64,000 nucleotides of DNA, taken from the NCBI RefSeq assembly GCF_030272615.1, contig NC_081407.1, positions 138,760,897-138,824,896 on the forward strand. The letters run 5' to 3'. Shown one piece after another: positions 20,924 through 33,084 of the stretch. Numbering within the stretch: the stretch's first letter is position 1; each line of letters begins with the position of its first letter. The notes below the pieces were generated by a model. The model was not told where the DNA came from. It searched no databases and saw only the letters and a list, made by a program, of their open reading frames with translations. The position numbers and the translations under genes are program-made. This DNA comes from Cryptomeria japonica (lineage: Eukaryota; Streptophyta; Pinopsida; Cupressales; Cupressaceae).

Positions 20924-21640
20924 CACTATCGGCATAACAAAAACCTGCTAAAATGATAGTACAAGTCATTTTGATGACATACTATCAATTCTCCTTTATC
21001 GATATTGGTATCCTGAAACACAATCCCATCAGAATCCCCAACACTATCGGAATTGCACAAAAAGGATAAACCGATAGTATAGACTTATTCTAAAAATGCA
21101 CCTTGGAACACTATCAGTATAGTTATACCGATCAAGACTCATTGGCCAAATTTATACTACTGGAATAGTATGAAAACTTTAAATCAATAGTAGAAACTAT
21201 TCCGATTACTTGGCCATTGTTTAAGCTATCCTGATAACTCTTGTCAAGGTGAAAAATAACCATCGGTAAATTATGCTGATATGCTTCCACTGAGTCCAGA
21301 ATAATTTTTGAATGAATTAGTTTAAAAAAACACTGAAGGGTTTCGTCGCAATTTAAATGAACATAGATATCGACATCTCTTATATTGATAAACAAACTTC
21401 CTCAGAGATGACCTTTTTGTTATAGCTATACCAGTCATCAAAAGGATAGTTCTATCAGAATAGGTATCCTGACAACACAAGTCAATCTGAAAACACTGCA
21501 TCAAAATAGCTATTCGAACAACAACTCATCGAACAAGCTAATACTATCAGGATAACTTGAAAGGGGTACACTGATTCTAAAAGTTATTCTGATCAGTTAT
21601 TGACATCAAAATTTTGACGTATGGAGCCCGCAAACCAAAA
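20924..21640 (+). mobile_element. Candidate CACTA-type transposon terminus with subterminal repeats
   Basis: CACTATCGGCATAAC begins at 20924. The next 700 bases are packed with short direct and inverted variants of ACTATCGG, CCGATAGT, CTATCAGGATA and TATTCCGAT. Terminal CACTA plus dense 10-15-base subterminal repeats is the layout of En/Spm transposons. TTA precedes the end, matching the usual 3-base duplication length. I could not find the opposite TAGTG end in the window, so this is either one end of a truncated copy or a coincidental repeat cluster. Confidence 0.4.
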
Positions 21641-21979
21641 ACATTTACAACGAGGTTGTTGTACATGCGACATTGATTTCATCATAATGAGAATGAAATT
21701 TTGCTCCTCACTGGAAAATGGACCACAGTTCAGTTTTTTTTTCACAATTTCAAATGGGTGTTTTGTAACGTTATGTGGTCTTTTTAGTCGATAGATGGAC
21801 GAAAATTTGCGATGAACACCGCAAAAATTTACCTTGCCGCCAATCAATGATTTTGGGTTGTGGTTTTGACGAATAAGAATTAGTTGTTACAAAGATGAAA
21901 TTTAAACCAAGGTTTTGTTGGTAAATCGACAATATTTTGTCGATGTCACCAAACATTCGTCGGAATTTGGAGTCAAATA

Positions 21980-22690
21980 CAGTAGTGAGGTGAAAGTACC
22001 CAAGTTCAAGTAGTCAAAGTTCTCCTGAAGATCGAAATCCAACTAGAAGTGTCATCATTTGAAGAATCAAAGTCATCAATAGGAAGAAAGTCTAAAAAGG
22101 AGTACAATTGAGATGCATGATCCACCGCCCTAGTAGCAGTGATAGCTCTACTCTCCAAGTCTTTGATGATAACTTAATTGGGAGTTGACTCCATAGTGTT
22201 CCTAGCTACACAATGAGTAATTTGATAGATGAAAATGATGTTATTTATTGAGTGAGGTACACACAACATATCATTAAAAGTGTCATCCCAAATTTCAATG
22301 GGTCTCTTCCCAATTGCATTCATATATGTATGATTGCCCATCAAAATTGGTAGCATTTTGCAATGTTAAAATGAAGAGAACATAGAGTGTGGAGATGTCA
22401 TATGATGAGAAGCTCTTGAATCGAGAAGCCATCTCTCTAAATCGAGATATTTTTATTACTGAAACATGTCCAATATTCAAATGCCTATAGATTTGGTCTT
22501 TAGAGTTTGATTCGGGAGAAGAAAAAGGCAAAAAATGACTTTCTCAAACCTTCTGAATCTAATGGTAACCTTAGATTTGACCCAACAAGATTAATTTTTA
22601 CCTACAATACAAAGCCATGAAAACAAAGCCCCAAAATGTACCAAAAATCTCTAAAAAGGACTAACCAATAACACTTTAAAATTGTTTCCA
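21980..22690 (-). pseudogene. Copia protease fragment related to element 2
   Basis: The minus-strand translation around 22356-22174 reads ILMGNHTYMNAIGKRPIEI, DMLCVPHS and YQITHCVARNT, paralogous to the protease part of element 2. Stops and frame changes are frequent. It lies next to a degenerate LTR of the same family that starts at 22696. Confidence 0.6.
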
Positions 22691-22695
22691 TACCA

Positions 22696-24738
22696 TGTAA
22701 TATTTTTCTATGAAGTAGCCACCCAAGATCTAGAGGCCTATTGAAAGCTCAATAACAAGAAAGAATCAATATGATAAGAATAAATTGTATTCCTATCAAG
22801 ATGCAAACAATGAATGATAGTACATAGGAAAATGGTGCAGGAGCACCCCTCCCTATAGAATCCAAGGTTGATCTAGGGATCCCTTGGTAGGTGTCAAGGT
22901 TACTTGATGTTCATTTATGTCATTTTGTTCTTTTCACTGTTTGTAATAAGGCCATGGAGTCAAATGGCCACCTTTAAGGTCATGAGAGTCAAACACTTAC
23001 ATCTATGCCTAATAAAGGATAGAGGAGTCTTAGGTGTCTTCTGATCCTAATAGGTTATTTCGAGTGGCTTTGTAGTGACAATTGTTAAGCCACCTCATAA
23101 TTGTGCAAAGTCGTAAGTATGTGTTCTTTACACATCGATGACAACTTGGATTAGTTTCCTTCTAACGTCCAACCAACTCAAATTCTGGTTGGGATAGTTA
23201 GGGGATGGATGTTTAAGTCCTTTGTTGTCGATTTTGGATGTAATGATGAAGTTTGGCATGAATGAGAAGGAGTTATTTTGTAGAAACTCTTATTTTTCCT
23301 GAAAAGTTTTGTATTCACTGTGAATGCAGGGACATAATCAAATTGGAAGAAGCAATCTAATTCCATAGGAACATTTTCATATGAGTTAACTTCAAATTAC
23401 CTTGGTCTTGTTTTGGTTGGTATTCTTTTGTTCAAGGTACTGCAATTTTTGTGAAGACTGGTCCAAGAGACTATACAAACCCGGAGTTTTGGAATTCAAT
23501 GGCATTAACCTAACATTCTCTCATCAGATTTGGTCAATCTCTTGGGAAATGTTAGGGCACTATTTTTTTTATATAATGGTCTTGGTTTTGGATCTAGCAA
23601 AGCAACCCATGAATTTTGCCACCAAACCCTAGGCTTGGCATTCAGATGTGACAAGCCTGATTTGTGAAGAAATTGAGTTGCAGAGGAGTGTAAGGATTAT
23701 GTGGATGTGAATCAAGAGTTATTTTAGGGTTCCCAAGCATATATTAGTTTATTAATACAAGCCTTTTTCCTTGATTAATCACTGTTTGCAAATGAGAGAA
23801 AACCCTCATTGGAATAGGCCTAATTAACCTAGTTTGAAACAATTCCGGTTGACTCGATCAAACTCATAACCTATATGCAATTTTGTGATATTTCATGGAG
23901 GTCCCAAATTGGTGTTAGAATCTATAAATTATTTGAGCATTGTTAAGGAAAATAGGAAAAACCAAGTCAAAAATTCAATTAGGAGGGCTAATTGAACTAG
24001 GTCTCCTACTAGGCATAATTGAACAAAGGAGTATTGAGAACTTGTTTCATACCCTCAAAGGGAATGATTGGGTGGTTTGATATTGTAGGAAATGGGAAAA
24101 CACCCACACGTGTTCTTTTTGGGCATATGTTGAAGATCCTAGTTGCAAGGTGAAGGTAGATTCTAGAGAAGCTCTTACGGGGTTGGGCTTGTAGTAAGGA
24201 GTTGTATCTCCTTGTTGACCAATCAGATTTCTATTGTGTAGAGGCCTCAAGAGAGGTCTAGAGAAAGGATAGATTAAGGTAATGACCTTGGAAAGTTAGG
24301 AGGAGGGACCATTGGATGGTGCCTAATTGAAGCCCTTGGGGTTGAGACCCTAAGGATTCTTGTAGTGTTGCTTGTCACCTCTGCATCAGAAACCCCTTGG
24401 TTAAGTAGGCCAAGGTGAAACATAGGAGTGTGTAAGATTAGGACAAATTTCATAATTTTATGAAATGATACATAAAGTGATAAATTATCACCCATTTAAG
24501 GTGGAGAAGTGATAGTGTGATATATCCACTAAAGGTGGATTACCCACCTAAAGTGGAAATATTATAACATGATAAAACCACTAAAGGTGGAAGTTTCACA
24601 TGAGTTGAAAAGTGATAAAATGATAAGCCCCCTAAAGATGGAAATTTAGTATGTGGTCCTTAAGTAAACTTAAATGAAAGGTGTAATTAGAACCTAGGTG
24701 AAGAAATAACAAGGTACAACACCTTAATTACACTAACA
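22696..24738 (-). repeat. Degenerate copia LTR (element 2 family) split by unassigned DNA
   Basis: 22696-22830 matches the reverse complement of the element 2 LTR end (CCAAGATC, then AATAAATTG and CCTATCAAGATG). A decayed primer site (TGGTATGGAAAC on the minus strand) abuts it at about 22684-22695. 24440-24738 matches the LTR start region (CCTTAAGTAAACTTAA, AGGTGTAATTA) and ends ACTAACA. The family LTR is only about 465 bases, so roughly 1.6 kb (about 22830-24430) is an insertion of unknown type. I could not fix its ends; ACATAGG occurs at both candidate junctions. Confidence 0.5.
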
Positions 24739-24808
24739 AAGACAACTACAAAATCGGTGTTGCAGTGACGCCAACACTAGCAACAAGGAGGCCACATATA
24801 TGCCCGCA

Positions 24809-24848
24809 CCTTAAGATGTCAACATAGACCTATGTTAATATCTTAAGG
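24809..24848. repeat. Compact inverted repeat (18-base arms, 4-base loop)
   Basis: The left arm starts CCTTAAGATGTCAACATA and the right arm is its reverse complement with two mismatches, around a GACC loop. It may fold as a hairpin in RNA or single-stranded DNA. There is no coding context. Confidence 0.6.
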
Positions 24849-27717
24849 TAGAAATAGAAAAAGTTAAAAAATAAACACCTTCATCACCAAGGAGATATCC
24901 TTTAAGAAAGAAAGCACATACATTATAGGCTAGAAAGAATATACAACTATTTCTAGCAAGAGATAGTTGTAAAAGAGATATCTTGCAACAAGTGTAAAGG
25001 GATCTTTTTCAAGGATACAAGATTAAGAAATAAGGAGGAAGAGATCTTTTCCAAAATACATATACCTCCAAGAGGAGATATTTAACAAAAATAACATCTT
25101 CAACCAAGGAAGAGAAGTTGGTCAAGCATGTACACCTTCCCTATTGCTGGAAAATGGGATTCTTAATGAGATTGCACACTTTCAACACCAAGGAGATATC
25201 ATTTATAAAAATAAACACTTTCAAGAAATGAAGAGGTCCTAATCTGGGATACACACCTCCAAGCAAGGTTAAATTACCCATGAAGGACAAACAATTCTAT
25301 GTAAGAAAGGATATCCTTATAAAAGATGCAACTCAACAAAGGAAAACTAGATCCTTAGAAAGAAAGAGAAAATATTAAAAACTATTCATGCTCCCCGAGC
25401 ATGGAGACAATAATAAGTAGGCTATTATGTTGCTTGTCAAATATGATTGCACGTGAAATTGTACCACTATGAATAGAAAATATCTCCTTAAAGGGAAAAA
25501 TTCTAGTGTCACATAGTGAGGAGCAGCATTATAGGGTCAAAGGAGAGCTAAGGCACTACTTCCAAATCTAGATTTAGAAAAATATTGAGATCAAGTGTAA
25601 TATTAATACACGTAGTATCATATAAATATTGAATAAAATGTTTAAATGGAATGCAATCAATGAGAGAGAGAGAATGACTTTGATGAAAGTAATAAAATGT
25701 GTTACTGCCATGCTTAGAATTATTCATAAGTCTTATGTAAGGAAAAGTGATATTTTTATTAGCTTAAGTCTCCAAAATATTCTCTTTGCTATATTCATAT
25801 GAGTAAGCCTTGTTTCTTGTTGGGTAGGAGGATTAGGTTTTGGTAACAAAATAGGTAAGGTATGGGGGATGGAATCATATGCCTTCTCTAGTGTATTGTG
25901 AAGGAAGATCTATAGGGAATTTGATCCCTTGTTGCATTTTTCCAAGACCTTTTCCACTATATCCTTGTTTATAAATCACATCATATCAAACCTCCTAATG
26001 TGTTTGGAATTGTGAAGGAGAAGGAATTTGATCATAGACTTCATTGAAGTTTGTTATGTAAGTGTACTTTGAAGGACCAAAGGGATGAATACATGAAGGG
26101 GGGTGGATCTTTGTAAGGAGAGTCACATTTCTATCATCATTATTCCTATCCACTTTTTTAGGTTGGGAAGAAGTGTTCTCATCATCTAAAGCTTTATCTT
26201 TACTCATTATTATATTAGGTGACATATCATTAAGAAAATGCAAAACATCATCTTGTCTCAAAATATGTTGATGGATAAGATAAGCTCTCTTAGAATGAGG
26301 AGGATCTAAAATGATAGTTGTGCTAAGATTTTGATTATCCATATTTTTAGTTTGTCTCTCTTGCAACAAAGCAACCTTTTTTATGCTAAGATGTTGGACT
26401 AACCTTTTTGTTTGTTGAGTTCCATGTTATAAGAAGTCACCATGGTTCCTCATAACCTGGTGCATACTATCTCATGCTCAATCAAACTAAGTGCTCAGTA
26501 CACGAAATTTATCATACAGTGCTCAAATCTCCCCCATCCATTTATCTTGCATGTTTGTAATCCATTCATCCTATCTTTTTGTCCCTTATCATAACCCAAA
26601 TTTGCATAAACTTAATTATTAATAATACTATAGACTTGATGGAGATAATTAGAACAATTAATGATTAACAACTATTGGTTATATATGTATTTTTGGATAT
26701 GAATTATTGATTGATTAATCATTATGTGTTATTTTAAAATATAAATAATTTTGATTATTTATTATTGGTTTTTTGGTACTAAATCTACTGATGCAACTTG
26801 AGTTTTATGAGTGCATGGACATGAGTGAAGATAAGAACATGATCAAGGTAGGGTTCACCTAGATTTCTAGAAGTGGATAGTGTGATGTGTTGCAAACATA
26901 GACACATAGTTTATTATGTTGAGTGCTTGTTTAATATGAATGCATGTTTTATTTAAATGACTAACCAAATGATGATTTTATTATGAATAATATTTATTAG
27001 CTAGTTATTTAGAAATACTTGTTTGTTAGACAAATTTGATATAAGAAAATAAATATTACTTGGTTTAAATATATATCTATTAGAATAATAATGATATTAT
27101 TCATTAAAATAGGATTTGATATAAATATATTATTTTATTGCTTCATTCCAATAATAATTGTTACTTCTTTGTTAAATTAAGAAAAATAAATTTTATATTT
27201 TAGCTCAACTACTTGTACTTTTAGTTTCTTTTAAAGAATATTTGCTTTTAGATTCTTTCCTAAATAGTCAATTAACAAGAAACGATTAAGGGAGGGGGTC
27301 ATGTCTTTTTTTGCATTTAGCAACCTTCTTATTCTGTATTTTTGTAAAAATAATTTTGGGAAGCATACATTTTCTTGGTATTATAGTAGAATATAAAGAG
27401 AGAGACTAGAAGCATTATAGGAGGAGGTAAGAGACCAAATTAATGATATTGAATACAAAGTTCAATCGTGATACTGCACCAGACATGTCTTCTTACAATA
27501 TGTAGTTCCCGTTTCATTTCATGTAAAGATTTAATTTTTCACTTAAAGAGGAGTACAAAAATCAAGAATTCTAATGCGCATTATATATTATCTACTCACT
27601 ATAAACTTAATTCCTATGATTCAAGGTCCTGAGTACAAACCTTCCCATTTATTTGGCTTTTCACCTTAGTTTTTCTTTTGCAAGTAACTAGCTTATGTGT
27701 ATTTCATTTTATAACAT

Positions 27718-27827
27718 ATATAAAATACGTCGAGAGATATCCTTCTTGAGATGTCTATTTTTAATATTTTTTCATCCTAAACTCTAATAGGTGCCTCGAG
27801 AAGGGTATCTCTCGACGTATTTTATAT
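27718..27827. repeat. 33-base inverted repeat with 44-base loop
   Basis: Arms 27718-27750 and 27795-27827 pair along their full length. The two differences are G:U wobbles if transcribed from the plus strand. The core is TACGTCGAGAGATA on the left and its complement on the right. Such a near-perfect stem may be a small foldback transposon or a small-RNA precursor. No duplication is obvious at its ends. Confidence 0.7.
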
Positions 27828-29714
27828 GGCCTTTAATAATTATTCCATGATTGCTAAGCAAATTTTCACAAGGGAAACCCTATTGTATCTGTTTCAATTT
27901 GATGCATGCTTATGATGAATTAAAGCATACATTTGCAATTGATATTAAGATGATTAACTTGTAAAACCAAGGTGCTTGGAAAGAAATGGCTATTTAAATG
28001 AGCTACTTGACACAATGGAAAGTACAATGGCCTTCCTCTGTAGTACCCCTGCCCTAATCAATTTCTAATCTCGGTTTGACCCTGGTTAGTTTATCATGTT
28101 ATAATGTTTTAGTCATATGTTTTGATTCTTGTGCGTACTTGTTAATGTGGTTTTCGCACCAATTCGTATGCAAGTTTATTAGTTCTCCTATTTCATGTTA
28201 TTAATCTCGGGCTAACACTTTCATTAAGTATATATATGTATTCATGTATGACTCTTGGTTGCAGGAGATTTCAGGGACAATACCGCATGGGTGCGAGGTT
28301 CATTTCCGCCTGGATTCACAGGTTTGAGCGTACCTCTTTGGTCCTTAGATTTTGGATTAGGTGGTTGTAAGACCCTTGTTTGACCATAGTCATGCTCAAG
28401 TGAGCGTCGTCAGTAGTCGTCGGTGTTCCCTTTGGGTGGGTATGTAGGTCGTCTGTCTGCTTGGCTTTCTTGGGTTGCATGTTTTTATTTGTGGTTAAAT
28501 TGAGTAATTAATCCTTAATGTTTAATTTGATTTAATGTGTGTTTACACATTAGAAATTAAGGGACTAAATTAAATAGGTTCCCTTTATGCGATTAACCAT
28601 TAATTAGAATTGCTCAATTCAAATTGGTAGCAAGTTTGATTAAATGGTCAATTTTAAATTAATTAATTAATTTTGTTTATGCTTTGGAAGGGAAAGATTT
28701 AAATCTATTTGAAATAGAATTAATTTAATTCCCTTCGTTTTTAAAAAAAATAAAATGGAAAGGTTGATTTTAATTATTTAAGAAAATCAATTTTAAATAG
28801 AAAAGCAAGTTTATTATTTATATTTGATATAGTTTGAAAGAATGAATTTGGGATTTTATTTTAATTGAAAATATTTTACCCTCATTAATATTTTGGAGTA
28901 TAAAGGTTAATTTTGTTAAAATTGAGAAAATTAGAAATTAATTGAGGAAGAGGCATTTTGATTTTTCTAAATTAGAAATAAATTGTGTAAAAGTATTTTT
29001 ATTTAGAAATGAGATTTTTGGTCAAAAACTTGGCCATTTAACCTAGGGTGGGAAAAATATTTTGGGAGGAATGATTTTTGGAAAAATATGGCCAGGAGAC
29101 ATTTTGGAAGATGTTTTTGGAGAAATTTTGGGGCATTTGGTGGAAGAAGGATTCCGAGCTCGCAGGTTGGGATCTCCTTCAAATCTCTTCCAAGATTGTG
29201 TATGGAGGTAGGATTTCTTTTATTTGTCTCCTTTGTTTCCACAAAGATTTACTGTTTGGTTGTGAAAGAAATGTGTTTGTTTGCAAATTTGGTTAAATGG
29301 TAGTAAATCGATCTTAGTTGCCAAGAATAGTGTTGTTTGGAAATTTTATTCCCTTTCTGGCTTGGTTATTCTCGAAAAATTATCAATATTTGTTGTTCAT
29401 GGACATTCTGGAAAATATATTTTAGTCTTTGTATGAGACTGTGTATTAATGAAATTTGGGGGTTTTGTTTGAAATAAATAAATAAAAAAATGCATATATA
29501 TGTGTTTGAGGTTTTCTAAATAAAATTTAGTTCTCAGAGAATTTCGAGTTTGAGACTGCAGCTTTTGGGTTTGTTTTTAATTTTAATAATTTTTTTTAAA
29601 AAAAAAATATACCCTTGCTGGTCTGAGAGTAACCAGCGGCTGGGGCTTTGGTTTTATTATTATTTTTTATATAAAAATAGTGCAAAAACAAATAAGTATG
29701 CATTTATATTTTTT

Positions 29715-29935
29715 TGTGGCTGTCGAGGAGGGGCGACATGGAAGCCAAGGCCCTTGACTCATGGTTGGGGAGAGCCGAGGATTCCCCATACCATGGGGAG
29801 AGGCCTAGCGGTGAGGCCATGCCATGGCCTCCACTCAGCCGAGGCTGGGTGGAGACCACGACATGGTCTCCTCAGCCTTCCCTTGGGGAAAGGGAGGCCC
29901 ACGTGGTCTCCACGTGGGTTTTCCCTTTGGCCTTG
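29715..29935. other. GC-rich island with clustered palindromes
   Basis: Inside the 4.9-kb LTR, about 220 bases are strongly GC-rich against AT-rich flanks. They contain several inverted repeats: AGGCCATGCCATGGCCT, GGAGACCACGACATGGTCTC, and two CACGTG cores in CCCACGTGGTCTCCACGTGG. CACGTG is the plant G-box. ORFs on the plus strand across it (29550-29984, 29714-30067) are compositional. Confidence 0.5.
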
Positions 29936-30131
29936 TTTTATTTATTTTTACTATTATATTTTTTTGATATATATTTTTTTATAAAACAAAGAAAATATAT
30001 ATATATATATATATATAAAATAAAATATAAATATAATTTTATAAAGTTGCAATGCCATTTAATTTAAAGTTTTTCTTTAAAAAGAAAAAAAGGGGTATTT
30101 ATTTAATTATTAATTTACTAATTAATATATG

Positions 30132-30844
30132 TTTTTTTTTTAAAAAAAAGGGGTAAAAACTTTATTGAAATTTAAACACAAGAATTACAAAGAGATCCGG
30201 AGCCCTGAGGCCTTAGATAGAAACCACCAATCCAACCCCAACTTATCTAGCTTCATAACCATCCATGTCCTCAGTAAAAATCTTATGCAAGTCTTGACAG
30301 TAATCCCCGGAGAGATGCTCCCAACCTTCAACTTTTCAATCATTATCATGTACCGAGGCCCACTTGGCCAAGAAATCAACTGCTCTATTCCATTCACGAG
30401 GGATGTGGATGAAAGACACATATTCCATTGAAGTGCTAATTTGGAGAATCTGCTGAACAATCCCTGCCAACTGCCACTGAATCCCACTAACCTTCTGATC
30501 ATTCAACAAGTTAACAACCATTTGTGAATCTGATTCACAAATCACCTTCCTTCGACGCAACTCCCAAGCCCGCTCTAGGGCATAGAGAGTCACAAATCCC
30601 TCCATAAAGTTATTAGACTGCCACCCTTTATGCACTGAAAAGAGGAAAACAACCTCCCCCTGATATTCCTGCCTACACCACCAACTCCAGCAGGGCTTGG
30701 GTTCCCCCTTGATGAGCCATCAATGTTAATCTTGATAATCCCTTCCAGGGGGGGTATCCACCTTCCCACCCTTTGCACCTTCTTCATAGACCGTCTACCT
30801 CTCCTGACACAAGCTGAAACAAGAGCCAACTCCTGTAGGCCAAG
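30132..30844 (-). mobile_element. 5'-truncated LINE, RNase H end only
   Basis: A 0.7-kb minus-strand fragment has a poly-A tail on the low-coordinate side (T run at 30132-30140). It is flanked by near-identical copies of TACTAATTAATATATGTT (from 30116 and at 30845-30862), the long duplication expected from target-primed reverse transcription. It encodes a plant-LINE RNase H domain in two frames: IKINIDGSSRGNPSPAGVGG near 30745, then VICESDSQMVVNLL and HIPREWNRAVDFLAKWA to about 30336. A frameshift near 30630 breaks it. It is nested in the 4.9-kb LTR. Confidence 0.85.
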
Positions 30845-33084
30845 TACTAATTAATATATGTTAACAAATATATATATATATATATACTAATTAATATTTT
30901 GGTTTGTATATTTTAAAAAAAATATACGCAAGGAAGTATTATGTTAATTTGGAAAATGATTACCTATTTTGTTTAACTCTCTTCTTAATGTATATTTCCA
31001 TTTTTGGGAGTATATGCTGGTTTTGGAGATGTGAGAGTGGTTTATTTACTTCGAAAAAGAATAAGATTGATGTTTTATTTTGAACAATAAATATCATATG
31101 TTAGTTGATTAATCTGTATATGTGAGTTTATATCATTGGGTGTTCTGCATATAGAATATTTATATTAATGTGATTTTGGTTGAAAACTCATGAGGAAGTA
31201 TTTATATTATTGTATGATGCAATTGAACTTTAATGAGTTAGTAAACCACAAATGACCTGTACCTAGATAAGGTAGACAAACTACAATTAAACTTAGATCC
31301 TTTAAAAAACTGGATCGATTTTTAATGTTTAATCAATATGGAAAAAGATTGTCTTTTCTGATTTATGCCTATGCATGTTTAAATTTTTGTATTCACATTT
31401 GCTTATTGCTTATTGTCCTTGAACGTGATTGTTGGTTATTGTCATTTATTGATTTGGGTACCTGTTTATGTTCTTGATCTCAAGTATTTACTATTTTCTT
31501 GTGATGGTTGTAATCGGTCATGTCCTTTATGCGGGTGTTGAATGTTGGTTTGTGGTTGACCACAGCCGGTAAGGTCTCTAGTTAGAGTACCGTTAGTCAG
31601 TGCACCTTGTATGAATTCTAGTTTCCCCAAGTGGGGATTCCTACCGTGTTGAACTCCATTTTCTTGACCTTGTGTATTCCTTGTTTTAGGAGTTGTTGGT
31701 TTATGGTCTAGTGTCATATGGGAAAGTGGCTTTCGATTGGGGGCCGCACCCAAAGTGGTTGCTGGGTAATCCATCGAAAGTGTGTCTAAATAAGTGATAA
31801 TCTAATAGCATATTGGAGAGTTAGTTAATTAATCACTGAGTAAGTTAATTGTGTCTCACGTATGAGATGAGTGCTAGTACAGACTCGACATGCAATGAGA
31901 AGGCCTAAAATGGCAAACCATCATCCTTGTCTTCACAGAAGGATGTGTGGGTCCACATGAGGCTTGGATGGGCTAGAGGTTCAGATTAGATTGCTAGGGT
32001 AACCCAGTGGATGGGGCCAGAGCCTAGGAAGACCTGCCACGGTAACCATACCAGGTTATGTGATGACACTTATCCCTTATGTTTGCTAGTGTGTTGTTTT
32101 GTTGTCTTGATAGGAGCATTGTTGAGGAGTCATCTTGATGTTTATGCCCTCGTGAGAACCTGATATCATGTTAGACCTTGGGTTGCGAAGATTTAGTTTT
32201 GTGGATGCTCTAGTTGATCTTTTGTAATTGCTTCTTATTATGTTTAGTTGGATCCTTTCCTATTCAGGGATCATTCATGTATTTATTTGACTGATGTGGT
32301 CATATGTATTATTGGTTATGTTTGCCTTGATGGCAGGATTGTAAATGATGTGACCTTATGTATTCTTCTCTATTATTTAATTATTAGAGGGGTCTTGCAG
32401 TTGAGTAGACCCGGAGATGTAGCGCACTAGGGGTGAACTTCGATATCATTTCAAGTGTTATGTGGTGTTTTACATTCTTATGTTTCCTTTTAATTTAGCA
32501 TGTATGGATGGCATTATGTTAGTATGTAAAATGTGGATTAGATAAAGTTAATCTTAAATGCATGTATGCAGTCATCTTATTAAAATGCAGTAATTTGAAT
32601 CATGAAAGAATGTAGATTAAAATAATGGGATATATTCAGTTATTGATAATGCAATTAAAGTATGCATGGAAAGTATTCATTAGTTTATCTTGAAATTAAA
32701 GTATGTAATGAAAGTAGATGCATGACTTATGTTTTAATATAAGCTTGAGCATAATGTATGGTTAAATTTGTAATGGATGAACTTAATCATGTTATCTATT
32801 AAGTAATCAGGTTGGGAAACTCTTTAAGTGTTATTTAGTCTTCCGTTGTAGTATCTGAACTTATGATAACTCGTGGTACCATTGTGTTCTATTTAATTAA
32901 AAAAATAAAATAAAAAATTTTGCACTCTATTCTTGTGTTTTAGCTTAATCCCTTCGGGGTTTCCTGACGAGACATTACATCCTCAATGCATTCCTTATCG
33001 CCCTGCTCTCACAAAACCAATACATCACTACTCCATAACTAGTGCAAGCTTAGTTATAACACAAATATATGCATATGTATTAAA

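Larger units (their letters stand above)
24739..28038. other. Unassigned AT-rich stretch with two hairpins
   Basis: No domain is recognised. The minus ORF 26369-25995 (124 codons, Asp/Asn/Pro/Ser-rich) has an open frame but no family signature and no convincing start context; it could be an exon relic. Repeated GAGATATC-like words occur between about 24890 and 25350. Two inverted repeats are listed separately (24809-24848 and 27718-27827). Confidence 0.4.
28039..32979 (+). mobile_element. Long LTR-bounded unit, probably a 4.9-kb solo LTR
   Basis: It starts TGTAGTACCCC and ends GACGAGACATTACA. Perfect TCCTC duplications lie at 28034-28038 and 32980-32984. No primer site, polypurine tract, internal LTR copy or retroelement coding sequence is seen between the ends apart from a nested LINE fragment (30132-30844). 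A solo LTR of a long-LTR gypsy-type family is the simplest reading. The plus orientation is a guess from the CCCTTCGGGGTTTCCTGACG motif near its end. It carries a GC-rich palindrome cluster near 29715-29935. Confidence 0.6.

Noticed and set aside
22830-24430. A complete transposon inside the degenerate LTR
   Set aside because: ACATAGG at both sides is suggestive, but no terminal repeats or coding region could be defined.
27718-27827. tRNA or CRISPR-like interpretation of the foldback
   Set aside because: There is no cloverleaf, and only one pair of inverted arms with no repeated spacers.
29550-30067. Plus-strand ORFs over the GC-rich palindromes
   Set aside because: Compositional, inside a probable solo LTR, and with overlapping alternatives in other frames.
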